Source: Chitinophaga tropicalis
GTDB taxonomy: Bacteria > Bacteroidota > Bacteroidia > Chitinophagales > Chitinophagaceae
Reading direction: 5' to 3'
DNA: 64,000 nucleotides
Assembly (NCBI RefSeq): GCF_009758205.1
Contig: NZ_WRXN01000015.1
Location: 1-64,000 of the forward strand
Shown: positions 45,053-54,196 of the stretch, in pieces
Position numbering within the stretch: position 1 is the first letter of the stretch
How the letters are laid out: each line of letters opens with the position of its first letter
The notes under the pieces: model-generated
The model's input: the letters and a program-made list of their open reading frames with translations, nothing else
The model's database searches: none
What the model was told of the DNA's origin: nothing
Translations under genes and position numbers: made by a program

Positions 45053-45439
45053 ATGTCCTTCAAATCAGTGTTTGAAGTAGCTGGCAAAAAATTAGTGGTA
45101 AAACACTGCAGCTACGACCTCACCCAAGAAGTAGATGCCACTGGCCGCCCCTCAGCAATCACCCGCGGTGGACGCATCCGTTTAGTTGTTGAATCAACTG
45201 GTGAAACAGACCTCTTTGAATGGATGGTGAACAACTTCGAAAGAAAAGACGGCACCATTACATTCTACAAAAGAGATTCTGACTCCAAGTTGAAAGAACT
45301 CAAATTCAAAGAAGGCTATCTGGTTAAGTTTGAGGAATCTTTTGATTCTGATGACAAAGACCCGATGACCATCGGATTCACCATCTCTGCCCGTGAAATT
45401 GCGATGGGCAGTGGAACCCATATTAATGAATGGGTGTAA
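45053..45439 (+). CDS. tssD: T6SS tube protein Hcp (TssD)
   Basis: Hcp hexamers stack into the inner tube that is ejected with the effector. The 128-residue protein starts MSFKSVFEVAGKKLVVKHCSYDLTQ, the Bacteroidota TssD signature, and forms a beta barrel with FEWMVNNFERKDGTITFYKR. There is no C-terminal extension, so it is not an Hcp-effector fusion. It has its own promoter and a strong terminator, consistent with the high expression a tube protein needs. Confidence 0.93.
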   Translation: MSFKSVFEVAGKKLVVKHCSYDLTQEVDATGRPSAITRGGRIRLVVESTGETDLFEWMVNNFERKDGTITFYKRDSDSKLKELKFKEGYLVKFEESFDSDDKDPMTIGFTISAREIAMGSGTHINEWV

Positions 45440-45477
45440 GCGGTAGTTTTGTTAACACGACGAAATTTACCAGAAGG

Positions 45478-45506
45478 CCCTCCCGTGCAAACGGGAGGGT
45501 TTTTTG
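45478..45506 (+). terminator. Rho-independent terminator of hcp
   Basis: CCCTCCCGT (45478-45486), loop GCAA and ACGGGAGGG (45491-45499), then a T run. It closes the T6SS locus. Confidence 0.9.
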
Positions 45507-45571
45507 TTCTATAAAAAAAAACAGCAGGTTATTCACCGGCTGCTTTCTATCATTGATGTAAGTATATATTA

Positions 45572-46111
45572 TTATTGAGCTACCGGAACATTCACTTCCA
45601 GTTTAAAAATATCATCTACTCTTCCTCCCGGTTCACCAATACCGAAATCGGTTCTGTTTACATTAAACACACCATGAAATGTACCGCCGGTACCCTGTTT
45701 GGCATAAGTAAAAGGAATGATCAACGGCTTCTTTACACCATGCATTTCAAGCACACCTTCTGCCTGGTAACCTGCACCGGTTTTAGTTACTTTGGAAGAC
45801 ACAAAATGTATCACAGGATACTTCGCTGCATCAAACCATTTAGAACCCTTTGCATGACTGTTCTTCAACCCATTACCTGTATTGATGGATTTAACATCTA
45901 TGGTTACATCAAATTTTGCAGTGCCGGGATTGTTCTCATCAAATATTACCTGCCCTTTCAGATCTTTAAAAACACCATTGGCGCCGGAGCCGGAAAATTT
46001 AACAGCATACCCCTCTTTGATCTTCAGGTCCTGTGTAATAGCGTAAGTAAATGCAGATGCTGCCAGTACTACTACTGCAGCAACAGGAAGAAGTAGTTTT
46101 TTAATTCTCAT
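45572..46111 (-). CDS. YceI family periplasmic protein
   Basis: This 179-residue protein has a signal peptide or anchor (about 1-25) and the YceI lipocalin-like barrel: GSGANGVFKDLKGQVIF, NGLKNSHAKGSKWFDAAKYP with the family's conserved short motif, and TEGxLxMHGVKKPL-like VLEMHGVKKPLIIPF, ending GRVDDIFKLEVNVPV. YceI proteins bind long isoprenoid chains. No T6SS link is evident; the gene is simply next to hcp on the opposite strand. Confidence 0.88.
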   Translation of the reverse strand: MRIKKLLLPVAAVVVLAASAFTYAITQDLKIKEGYAVKFSGSGANGVFKDLKGQVIFDENNPGTAKFDVTIDVKSINTGNGLKNSHAKGSKWFDAAKYPVIHFVSSKVTKTGAGYQAEGVLEMHGVKKPLIIPFTYAKQGTGGTFHGVFNVNRTDFGIGEPGGRVDDIFKLEVNVPVAQ

Positions 46112-46260
46112 TGTTCGGTTCTTTTAAAAATGACAGATCAAATGTAAAGAGTTGTTCTAATTCGTTGCAACAAGCAATGTATAAATTATTGTTAATAGTA
46201 AAAGCTAACAAATGTTAGTTCGCGACAGCAGGTTTTTACGGCATTTTTGTAAGAAAAACA

Positions 46261-46707
46261 ATGGCATTTTTATCCGGACTTTTATCTGTATCACTGTTAT
46301 TATTTCTTACCGGCCTGCTATTCAATATCCCCATACTGCAACGTTACCAGGATGATGCACGTATGGCTGCTGCCGTTATGTTTGTGCTGATAGGGGTTAT
46401 GCACCTGGTTAAACCGGGAAAGCTTTCTTACATGATAGATGGCTGGCTGCCATATGCAACCCAGCTGGTATTGCTGAGCGGTGTACTGGAAATCATGCTG
46501 GGAATAGGGCTCCTTTTCCCCGCCACGAAGATATATGCTGCCTGGGGATTGATGATACTGCTGGTATTGATGTTCCCCGCCAATATTTACGTAGCCGTGA
46601 AACAATTGCCGCCTCCCGGCGGACTACCCGCAAAAGCCTGGTATACCTGGAGCCGGCTGGCATTTCAGCCCATCTATATACTGTGGGTATGGTGGTGTGT
46701 CAGGTAA
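46261..46707 (+). CDS. DoxX-like membrane protein
   Basis: The 148-residue protein has four hydrophobic helices (about 2-22, 35-55, 68-90 and 95-115) in the DoxX pattern, with VGVMHLVKPGKL-like ending of helix 2 and PANIYVAVKQLPPPG before the last part. The function in the membrane is unknown. Its last eight bases overlap the end of the convergent Crp-type regulator. Confidence 0.7.
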   Translation: MAFLSGLLSVSLLLFLTGLLFNIPILQRYQDDARMAAAVMFVLIGVMHLVKPGKLSYMIDGWLPYATQLVLLSGVLEIMLGIGLLFPATKIYAAWGLMILLVLMFPANIYVAVKQLPPPGGLPAKAWYTWSRLAFQPIYILWVWWCVR

Positions 46708-47275
46708 GCCCTTTCCTGATGCGGCTCAGGCTTTCCGGCTCAATGCCCAGGTAAGAGGCCAGATATTTTACAGGTATCTGCTGTATCATTTGGGGTTGCT
46801 GTTCCAGCAGATGCAGGTAACGCTCCTTCGCCGTATACTGTAAAAGGGAAAGCTCCCGCTGGTACTTCCGCAGGTACTGGTATTCAGCCAGCAGCCGGCC
46901 GGTACGTTCAATAGCGTGATGATGGTTATACAGCTCCTGCAGATCTGCATAATGAAAGGCAAAGCCGTTTACAGGCGTTATAGCCTGTATACTTACTGCC
47001 GATGGTGTCTGACTTATATAAGAGGCATAGGCGGTCGTAAACTGGCCTGAAAATGCGAAATCCAGGCACACCTCTTTATCCTGGTGTACAGTATACACCC
47101 TTACTATCCCGCTGGCAATAAAATAAATGGCCGTACAGGTCCTCCCGCTGTTCACAAGAAAAGAGCCATTACTGAAGCTCACTTCTTCCAGTAATGGCTC
47201 AAATAAATGCCAGTTATCTCCTGCATGTTTGTCAAGCTGCAATAATGCCTGTTTCACGAGGATTGTATCCGGCAT
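46700..47275 (-). CDS. Crp/Fnr-type transcription regulator
   Basis: This 191-residue protein has an N-terminal cyclic-nucleotide-binding-like domain (about 20-115) with FLVNSGRTCTAIYFIASGIVRVY. A short C-terminal helix-turn-helix (about 140-191) has IPVKYLASYLGIEPESLSRIRKG as the likely recognition region. The effector-binding residues of cAMP receptors are not obvious, so the signal is unknown. It lies 18 bases after coaA on the same strand and overlaps the DoxX-like gene by eight bases. Confidence 0.82.
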   Translation of the reverse strand: MPDTILVKQALLQLDKHAGDNWHLFEPLLEEVSFSNGSFLVNSGRTCTAIYFIASGIVRVYTVHQDKEVCLDFAFSGQFTTAYASYISQTPSAVSIQAITPVNGFAFHYADLQELYNHHHAIERTGRLLAEYQYLRKYQRELSLLQYTAKERYLHLLEQQPQMIQQIPVKYLASYLGIEPESLSRIRKGLT

Positions 47276-47293
47276 GGAAATGTATTTTTAGGA

Positions 47294-48235
47294 TCATATC
47301 TTTCTGAGCTTGAGCGACTGTACAAAATGATGGTCGCCCTTTTCCAGTATCAGGCTGGCCCTGAAACGGGTGGGAAGTATATTCAGTTCAAGATTGGGCC
47401 GGTTGATCTCATTCCAGATATTGGCTGCCACAGCTTCAGATTCTGCATCAGACAAGTGCGCATACCGGTGAAAATAAGAGTCCGGGTTCTGGAAAGCAGT
47501 ATTGCGCAATGACTTAAAACGAGCTATATACCATTGCTGCAGGTCCTGCAGTTCAGCATCCACAAAGATGGAGAAATCAAAGAAGTCAGATACGAATATA
47601 GTAGGTTCCTTCTGCTGCTGCCGGGGCCTTACCTGTAAAACATTCACGCCTTCAACTATCACAATATCAGGAGATTCTATCCACTGCAGCTGATCAGGGA
47701 GTATATCATATTCCAGGTGACTGTACACCGGTGCCGACACTCTTTCTGCTCCCGATTTTACACTGGCCAGGAACTGTATAAGCCGGCGGATATCATAGCT
47801 TTCCGGGAATCCCTTCCGGTTCATGATACCTCTCTGCTCCAGTATTTTATTGGGATAAAGAAACCCGTCTGTAGTAACAAGATCTACTTTCGGGTGATTG
47901 GGCCACGTGGACAACAGCCGTTGCAGTACACGGGCGGTGGTGCTTTTCCCGACAGCCACGCTGCCGGCAATACCGATAATATAAGGCACCTTGGTGATCC
48001 TGCTACCCAGGAAACTGTTGGTGGCTGCGTGTAACCGCTGTGCGCCGCTTACATACAGGTTCAGCAGCCGCGACAGTGGGACATATATCTGGGTGATCTC
48101 TTCTTTGGTCAACGGTTCATTGATCCCCTGCAAAGTGTCAATATCATTGAGCAGATGCAGCATAGGATCGTCACTTCTTTTAGCCCATTCCTCCCTGCTG
48201 ATGGTAATATAGGGAGCAAAATTATTCCTGGTCAT
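47294..48235 (-). CDS. coaA: Pantothenate kinase type I
   Basis: CoaA phosphorylates pantothenate, the first and committed step of CoA synthesis. The 313-residue protein has the P-loop GIAGSVAVGKSTT (about 88-100), a VTTDGFLYPN motif (about 120) and an E. coli-like length. It sits between an aldehyde dehydrogenase and a Crp-type regulator, all on the minus strand; co-transcription is plausible but a functional link is not shown. Confidence 0.93.
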   Translation of the reverse strand: MTRNNFAPYITISREEWAKRSDDPMLHLLNDIDTLQGINEPLTKEEITQIYVPLSRLLNLYVSGAQRLHAATNSFLGSRITKVPYIIGIAGSVAVGKSTTARVLQRLLSTWPNHPKVDLVTTDGFLYPNKILEQRGIMNRKGFPESYDIRRLIQFLASVKSGAERVSAPVYSHLEYDILPDQLQWIESPDIVIVEGVNVLQVRPRQQQKEPTIFVSDFFDFSIFVDAELQDLQQWYIARFKSLRNTAFQNPDSYFHRYAHLSDAESEAVAANIWNEINRPNLELNILPTRFRASLILEKGDHHFVQSLKLRKI

Positions 48236-48283
48236 CAGATTTTGTTGCCTGTTTTCAGTATATACCTGTCAAGTTTTCGCCTG

Positions 48284-49642
48284 CTAAGCTATATAAACCG
48301 TCTTAACATTCAAAAATTCATGTGTGCCTTCCAGGGATAATTCCCTTCCATAGCCGGATTGTTTTATGCCACCAAAGGGCAGACGGGCGTCAGAACGTAC
48401 CATGGCGTTAACAAATACGTTGCCACTCTCAATTTGTCTTGCCAGCCTCTGTGCCTTTTCCAGGTCGGTGGTCCACAGGGAAGCACCCAGGCCATAAGGC
48501 GTCTGGTTAGCCAGTTCTACAGCCTGCTGTTCGTTGGCCGCCTCTATGATAACAGCCAGGGGGCCAAAGGTTTCTTCCTCAAAGGCAGTCATGCCATTGC
48601 GTACGCCGGTGAGCAGGGTAGGAGCAAAATTGGCGTCCTTGTACTGTCCGCCAAGAGCCAGCTTAGCACCCTGCGCTACCGTTTGTTGTAACTGCTGTGC
48701 CAGCTCTGCCGCCAGGTCAGGTCTTGCCATAGGGCCCATATCTGTTTCCGCCTGCATAGGATCTCCCTGTTTCATACTGCTGAGCAACTGGCTTACTTTG
48801 TCTGTAAACTGCTCCAGCACAGGTTTTTCTACTATCCATCGCTTGGCGGCTATACAGGACTGTCCTGCATTCTGCATACGGGCTTTTACAGCCGTCTGGG
48901 CCGCCAGGTCAAGATTGGCGTCTTTCAATACTATGAAAGGATCGCTGCCGCCCAGCTCCAGGACAGATTTCTTGATATATTTCCCGGATAACTGGGCTAC
49001 ACTGATACCTGCAGCTGTGCTGCCGGTCAGGGTAACTCCCTGTATACGCGGATCAGCAATGACAGGCTCTATATTTTTTGAGTTGACAAGCACACTCTGG
49101 AAAGTTCCTTCAGGAAAACCTGCTTCCAGGAACAGCTGTTCTATTGCAAGCGCACAACCGCTTACATTGCTGGCATGTTTGAGTATACCGGTATTACCTG
49201 CCAGGATATTGGGAATAGCAAAACGAAATACCTGCCAGTAAGGGAAATTCCAGGGCATAATAGCCAGGATGATGCCCTTGGGTTCATATGAAATATAACT
49301 TTGCTGTGCATCAGATTTAACCGGTTTGGGCCGCAGCATTTCTTCTATATGCTGTATAAAATGTGTAGCGGAAGCTGCACATTTCAGCACTTCTGTTTTA
49401 GCCTCTTTCAGCGTCTTGCCCATCTCCCCGGTAATGATGGCTGCATGTTCTTCCGTATGCGTTTTCAGCAGGTTGATGAGGTTTTGCATCCATTCACAAC
49501 GTTCTTCCAGTGTGGTTTGCCATAAATGGCGATAAGCCCTGTCTCCCCATGCCAGACGTTGTTCTATCTCAGCATTTGTATGTGCCGCATATTCAGCAAT
49601 GGTTTCCTGTGTATATGGATTGATACTCTTAAAGGTGCTCAT
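48284..49642 (-). CDS. NAD(P)-dependent aldehyde dehydrogenase (succinate-semialdehyde type)
   Basis: The 452-residue ALDH oxidises an aldehyde to an acid. The opening STFKSINPYTQETIAEY, the catalytic Glu in LELGGSDPF (about 229), the nucleophile Cys in NAGQSCIAAKRW (about 265) and the FGGIKQSGYGRELS tail fit succinate-semialdehyde dehydrogenases of the short GabD/Sad type. The true substrate is inferred from these motifs only. It is 48 bases upstream of coaA and divergent in control from nothing; the AraC gene upstream is on the same strand. Confidence 0.85.
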   Translation of the reverse strand: MSTFKSINPYTQETIAEYAAHTNAEIEQRLAWGDRAYRHLWQTTLEERCEWMQNLINLLKTHTEEHAAIITGEMGKTLKEAKTEVLKCAASATHFIQHIEEMLRPKPVKSDAQQSYISYEPKGIILAIMPWNFPYWQVFRFAIPNILAGNTGILKHASNVSGCALAIEQLFLEAGFPEGTFQSVLVNSKNIEPVIADPRIQGVTLTGSTAAGISVAQLSGKYIKKSVLELGGSDPFIVLKDANLDLAAQTAVKARMQNAGQSCIAAKRWIVEKPVLEQFTDKVSQLLSSMKQGDPMQAETDMGPMARPDLAAELAQQLQQTVAQGAKLALGGQYKDANFAPTLLTGVRNGMTAFEEETFGPLAVIIEAANEQQAVELANQTPYGLGASLWTTDLEKAQRLARQIESGNVFVNAMVRSDARLPFGGIKQSGYGRELSLEGTHEFLNVKTVYIA

Positions 49643-49725
49643 ATAAAAGGATTTACACTCTCAGCGGCAAGTTGTATGCCGCCGGGAGTGTAAATGTAAG
49701 ATATATGAGAGATATGCTCCGGGGC

Positions 49726-50637
49726 TTATCTGAAGTCTGAAGGAGCACAGCCAAAATGAGCAATAAAATAAGCAGTGAGTGCCTGGTAATTTCTGAAGCC
49801 TGTCACTGTTGCAATAAGAGAAGTAGATTGTTTGGCGTCTGTAAGCAGGCAAACGGCCTTTTCTACACGGCAATGTTCAATATAAGTGTCTAATGGAACT
49901 CCATAGAACTGTGCGAAGATGTTATTCAGTTTTTCTGTCGGAATATTATATTTTATACCCAGTTGGGCTGCAGAAGGTTGATTGTGCAGGTGATGCCATA
50001 TATAGTCTTTTATGCTGTCGATCATATGTATATCATCGCCGGTAATGGAATACGATGTATCACGGGTATTGATGCAGCGATCAAGAAAATGCAGCATGAG
50101 CTGTTCTATTTTCTTGTTTATATAGCTTTTAAGCGTTTTCCTGGGTATTATTCTGATATCGCGTATTTCCTGGATCAGGCTTGCTCCATATGGGTCCAGT
50201 TCAACAGAAGAGCTGTTAATCAAACCACTTCCCGCTTCTATTGCCCTTCCTGCCGCCGCCATAAGTGACAGCACTTTTTCAGCGTTTTCGGGCGTCTGCA
50301 TTTTTCTCACCAGTCCTGTAAAAGTTCTCACACTGCTACGGGCATGGAAAAAACAATAGAAGCCCTTAGAAAGCTTTGCACTGTTGGTTTTCTCAGTCAG
50401 ATAGAACAGATTCAGTTCTCCGTCTTTCAATAAAATTTTCTGTTCATCATTATCATTTAAATGCGCATCTACTGGCGCTGCTCCTGTCGCCACATGCAGA
50501 TAAATGCCCTCTTTATGAGGCGTAGGATATAGCTTACCCCCTCCTTCTACAAGATGTTCACCAATCCCAAAACGGCTGGTTTCAAACAATTGGGTAAGGA
50601 TTTCAAACTTGCGGCTTTGTATAGGGATTGGCTTCAT
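49726..50637 (-). CDS. AraC-family transcription regulator
   Basis: The 303-residue protein has an N-terminal part of about 190 residues with no clear ligand signature and a C-terminal helix-turn-helix domain (about 205-303) with IKDYIWHHLHNQPSAAQLGIKYN and the closing QALTAYFIAHFGCAPSDFR. Frames from 50769 and 50718 extend it by 44 and 27 residues, and the start is uncertain; I chose 50637 because the upstream residues show no family pattern. It is divergent from the TonB receptor gene, its possible target. Confidence 0.75.
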   Translation of the reverse strand: MKPIPIQSRKFEILTQLFETSRFGIGEHLVEGGGKLYPTPHKEGIYLHVATGAAPVDAHLNDNDEQKILLKDGELNLFYLTEKTNSAKLSKGFYCFFHARSSVRTFTGLVRKMQTPENAEKVLSLMAAAGRAIEAGSGLINSSSVELDPYGASLIQEIRDIRIIPRKTLKSYINKKIEQLMLHFLDRCINTRDTSYSITGDDIHMIDSIKDYIWHHLHNQPSAAQLGIKYNIPTEKLNNIFAQFYGVPLDTYIEHCRVEKAVCLLTDAKQSTSLIATVTGFRNYQALTAYFIAHFGCAPSDFR

Positions 50638-51281
50638 ATAAGGCACAATGTAGGGTACAAAACGATAGTATACCCCATACGAGTGATAATGCTTGTCAGC
50701 GGGTACAAGAAAAAACATGGTTGGTATTTTAAATTTTAAAAAAACTGCATTATTCACATGACAGATCAATCCTTGTCACATACAGAATTGATCAGATTTT
50801 GGGAATTAGATTTTAACAATGATGATAGGCGCGGAGTTCTTATAGATGCACAATGATCATCTATATATCATTACTAGTCGTTTCTTTTATCTAAAAAGTA
50901 CTCATCAATCATGCTCCGGATAGAAAAATTATCCGGAGCATGATATTCATAGTTCATAGCGGACAAATAGGAGTTAAAGATTTCAAAATCATTCACACGA
51001 CTCTTTATGATTCCCTTTCTATTATCCTAGTGTATATATTATTATAAACGTCCCAAGAGTTCGCTTATAAACTTCTAATTGTAAGAGTAATAAACTACAT
51101 TTCCGGGTGACCATACCTATCCCGTTATTAACACGCAATTAACGCCAGACCTGACCTTATTTCAGTATGTTTAATATGCTTATTTTGAGTAATTGACAAA
51201 TCTTCTACTCAATTATTGCACTTAAATTTCCCGTATGCCCCAAAAGTTCTATATTTAATGACAACGCAAACCTCAATTTTT
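50638..51281. other. Divergent intergenic region, AraC regulator / TonB receptor
   Basis: This spacer of about 640 bases is AT-rich. It contains a 15-bp perfect inverted repeat (50908-50944) and otherwise only short frames. TATATTTA near 51248 is a one-mismatch -7 box for the receptor. No RNA gene is recognisable. Confidence 0.6.
50908..50944. promoter_or_regulatory. 15-bp perfect inverted repeat, possible operator
   Basis: The left arm 50908-50922 (ATCATGCTCCGGATA) is exactly repeated inverted at 50930-50944 around loop GAAAAAT. No T run follows. It is about 270 bases upstream of the regulator start and 340 before the receptor start. Confidence 0.55.
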
Positions 51282-54125
51282 ATGTCAACCAGGAATCTGA
51301 ATCGTATCATCGTAATGTTATTATTTTGCCTTTACGTTCCTGTAGCCGTATCTTTTGCTCAAAAACAGAAAATAACCGGAAAAGTCACAGATGCCACAAC
51401 CGGCGCTCCGCTTGAAGGAATAACTGTAAGGGTAAAACTTTCAGGCTCAGGTACACTTACCGGCAAAGACGGAACCTACAGCATTGAAGCCTCTCCCAAT
51501 GACATACTGGAGATCAGTGCAATCGGCTTTGCACCACAATCACAATCTCTTAATGGCAGGTCCTCTCTTGACGTACAGCTGGTATCTACTATTTCAGAAC
51601 TGAACCAGGTCGTCCTGGTAGGCTCCCGCTCAGGAGGGCGCGCCAAAACAGAAACGGCCGTCCCCGTAGATGTGATCAGCCTTACCCAGGCCTCACAGCC
51701 TACCGCCAAAATGGACCTCACCGCCCTGCTGAATGTGGCGGCTCCCTCATTCAACTACAACAAACAAAGCGGTAGCGACGGGGCAGACCAGATAGACCTT
51801 GCTACTCTCCGCGGACTGGGCCCGGACCAGACCCTGGTGCTTATTAACGGTAAACGCCGTCACCAGACAGCTTTCGTAGCCGTATATGGTACCCGGGGCC
51901 GTGGTAACTCAGGTACAGACCTGAATGCCATTCCCGAAGCATCCATAGACCGTGTGGAAATACTGAGGGACGGTGCTTCCGCCCAATATGGCTCAGACGC
52001 TATTGCCGGGGTAGTGAACATCATCCTGAAAAAAGATGTCAATCATCTTTATGTAAACGCTGGTTATGCCGGCTATTATGACCGGAAATATAATACCTGG
52101 TTTGGCCGTGACCTGAAACAGTATAAGAACAATGGCCCGGTAGACGGTAACGCCTTCTCTTTCGGCGCCAGTTACGGCATTCCACTTGGAAAGAACGGAG
52201 GAGTTATCAACCTGTCCGGCAATTTCCTCATCCAGGGCAAAACCTTCCGGCAGGTGCTGGATACCAACCTTGCTCATAAGGACGGCCTGCCTGTCAACAC
52301 CGTAAGGCGCTCCAACGGAGATGCCTCCAAAACCACCGGCGGCGGAATGGTCAACCTTGAACTGCCATTCGCCAATAGCTCTACTACTTTTTACGCCTTT
52401 GGCGGATATAACTATAAGTTTTCTGACGCATATGCCTATACCCGCCATTTCCACGGGTATAATCCCTCTTCCAGCGGCCGGTCTGACCGTTTCCCGACAG
52501 ATGCCCAGGGCAACCTGATCTTCTACCCGGATATCATGTATTCCGTGCCCTCACCTGGCGGAGAACCGGCAGATACCGTATTTGACCCGCATATCCAGAC
52601 AAGGATCCGGGACCTTTCAGCTGCCGTAGGCATCAAAGGAGAGTTCGGCAATCATTGGAAATGGGACCTCAGTAATGCGCTTGGCAGGAATGACTTCCAT
52701 TTCTACGGTGATAAGACCTTTAACGCCTCTATGGGCGCCAGCACCCCCACTCATTTTGACGATGGCGGTTTCTCCTTCCTGCAGAACACAGCCAATTTCA
52801 CCGTTTCCAAAGAGGTGCCGGGCGTAGCCTCCGGTCTTAACCTTGCTATGGGCGCGGAATACCGCTACGAGAACTATAAGATCTATGCAGGCGAAGCTGC
52901 TTCATACACCAATTACGATCCTACTTTCAATAAAGCCACAGGGGCACAGGGCTTCCCCGGGTACCGTCCCGGCGACGAAGTGGATGCCAACCGCTCCAAC
53001 ATTGCAGGGTTTGTAGATGCAGAACTGGATGTGACCAATAAATGGCTGATAAGCGCAGCTATCCGTGCAGAGAACTACAGCGATTTCGGGTTTACAAGCA
53101 ACTACAAATTTGCTACCCGCTATAAACTTGCTCCAGGCTTCAACATCCGCGGATCTGTCAGCACCGGTTTCCGTGCACCTTCCCTGCAACAGGTCAACTT
53201 CAGCTCCCAATACACCAACGTACAGGGTGGTGTCATTTCAGAGGTTAAAATAGCGCCTAATTACGATCCTATTACCAGGGCGGCAGGTATACCTGAACTA
53301 AAGCAGGAAAAGTCTGTAAATGCCAGCCTGGGCTTCTCGTGGAAACCATTGAGCGCACTTACTGTTACAGTAGATGGTTACCTGGTAAAAGTAAAGGACA
53401 GGATAGTGCTTTCCGGCCAGTTCAGTGCCAGCGATACTACCCTGAATGAAACCCTGTACAACACCCTGAATGAACTGCATATAGACAACGCACAGTTCTT
53501 TGCCAATGCGGTAAACACTACCAATACCGGTGTGGATATCGTTATTGACTACACTAAACGCTGGGGCAACCAGCGCTTCAAAGCTTTGCTGGCAGCTAAT
53601 ATCCAGCACATGGAAATTGATAAAATAAACGTACCGGCAGCACTGAACGATACTTATGTTCACAGGAAGTCATTCTTCAGCGACCGTGAAGAGAAGTTCG
53701 TACTGGCTTCCGCTCCGCCGGTAAAGCTGGGACTGAACCTGGACTATAACATTAACAAGCTGGGCGTCGGTACACACCTCACTTATTTCGGGAAAACTGA
53801 GTTGTTTGGCTATGGCTGGAGCGGAGACTTGGCTGGTACAGGCATCAATCCCATAGTGGAATTGGATAACGGTAGTAAAGAGGTGCCTGAGCTGTTTAAG
53901 TATAAAGGAAAAGTGGTAACAGATGTATATGCCAGTTATAAGCTTACAAAGAACCTGAACTGGTTTATTGGTGCAGATAATATCTTTAATGTGCATCCTT
54001 CCCTGGGATATGTGCAGGGTGCAAAGCTGGCTGCATATGACGGCGAAACCGGTGGCCCGTGGGATTCCGTGCAGATGGGCGCCAACGGAATCAGGTTGTT
54101 TACAAAACTTGTATTGAATTTGTAG
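51282..54125 (+). CDS. TonB-dependent outer-membrane receptor
   Basis: This 947-residue receptor has a signal peptide (about 1-28), an N-terminal CarboxypepD-like domain (about 30-110: KITGKVTDATTGAPLEGITV), a plug (about 125-245: TALLNVAAPSFNY, QTLVLINGKRR, VEILRDGASAQYGSDAIAGVVNI) and a 22-strand barrel ending in LFTKLVLNL. No SusD gene follows, so it is likely a single-chain siderophore, cofactor or peptide receptor. Alternative starts are 51216 and 51258; 51282 begins the signal peptide. A terminator shared with pyk follows. Confidence 0.93.
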   Translation: MSTRNLNRIIVMLLFCLYVPVAVSFAQKQKITGKVTDATTGAPLEGITVRVKLSGSGTLTGKDGTYSIEASPNDILEISAIGFAPQSQSLNGRSSLDVQLVSTISELNQVVLVGSRSGGRAKTETAVPVDVISLTQASQPTAKMDLTALLNVAAPSFNYNKQSGSDGADQIDLATLRGLGPDQTLVLINGKRRHQTAFVAVYGTRGRGNSGTDLNAIPEASIDRVEILRDGASAQYGSDAIAGVVNIILKKDVNHLYVNAGYAGYYDRKYNTWFGRDLKQYKNNGPVDGNAFSFGASYGIPLGKNGGVINLSGNFLIQGKTFRQVLDTNLAHKDGLPVNTVRRSNGDASKTTGGGMVNLELPFANSSTTFYAFGGYNYKFSDAYAYTRHFHGYNPSSSGRSDRFPTDAQGNLIFYPDIMYSVPSPGGEPADTVFDPHIQTRIRDLSAAVGIKGEFGNHWKWDLSNALGRNDFHFYGDKTFNASMGASTPTHFDDGGFSFLQNTANFTVSKEVPGVASGLNLAMGAEYRYENYKIYAGEAASYTNYDPTFNKATGAQGFPGYRPGDEVDANRSNIAGFVDAELDVTNKWLISAAIRAENYSDFGFTSNYKFATRYKLAPGFNIRGSVSTGFRAPSLQQVNFSSQYTNVQGGVISEVKIAPNYDPITRAAGIPELKQEKSVNASLGFSWKPLSALTVTVDGYLVKVKDRIVLSGQFSASDTTLNETLYNTLNELHIDNAQFFANAVNTTNTGVDIVIDYTKRWGNQRFKALLAANIQHMEIDKINVPAALNDTYVHRKSFFSDREEKFVLASAPPVKLGLNLDYNINKLGVGTHLTYFGKTELFGYGWSGDLAGTGINPIVELDNGSKEVPELFKYKGKVVTDVYASYKLTKNLNWFIGADNIFNVHPSLGYVQGAKLAAYDGETGGPWDSVQMGANGIRLFTKLVLNL

Positions 54126-54145
54126 ATCATCAATCACTACAAATA

Positions 54146-54180
54146 AAAACGGCTGTATCATCAGATACAGCCGTTTTATT
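54146..54180. terminator. Bidirectional terminator, receptor gene and pyk
   Basis: AAAACGGCTGTATC (54146-54159) pairs perfectly with 54164-54177 around loop ATCA, with T and A runs on both sides, between two convergent genes. Confidence 0.88.
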
Positions 54181-54196
54181 TTATAGCATTCCTTTA

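Noticed and set aside
31366..45439. Extracellular contractile injection system or phage tail instead of T6SS
   Set aside because: TssK, TssN, TssO, ClpV and a Bacteroidota-type Hcp are present, and there is no tail-tube terminator, tape-measure or phage structural gene.
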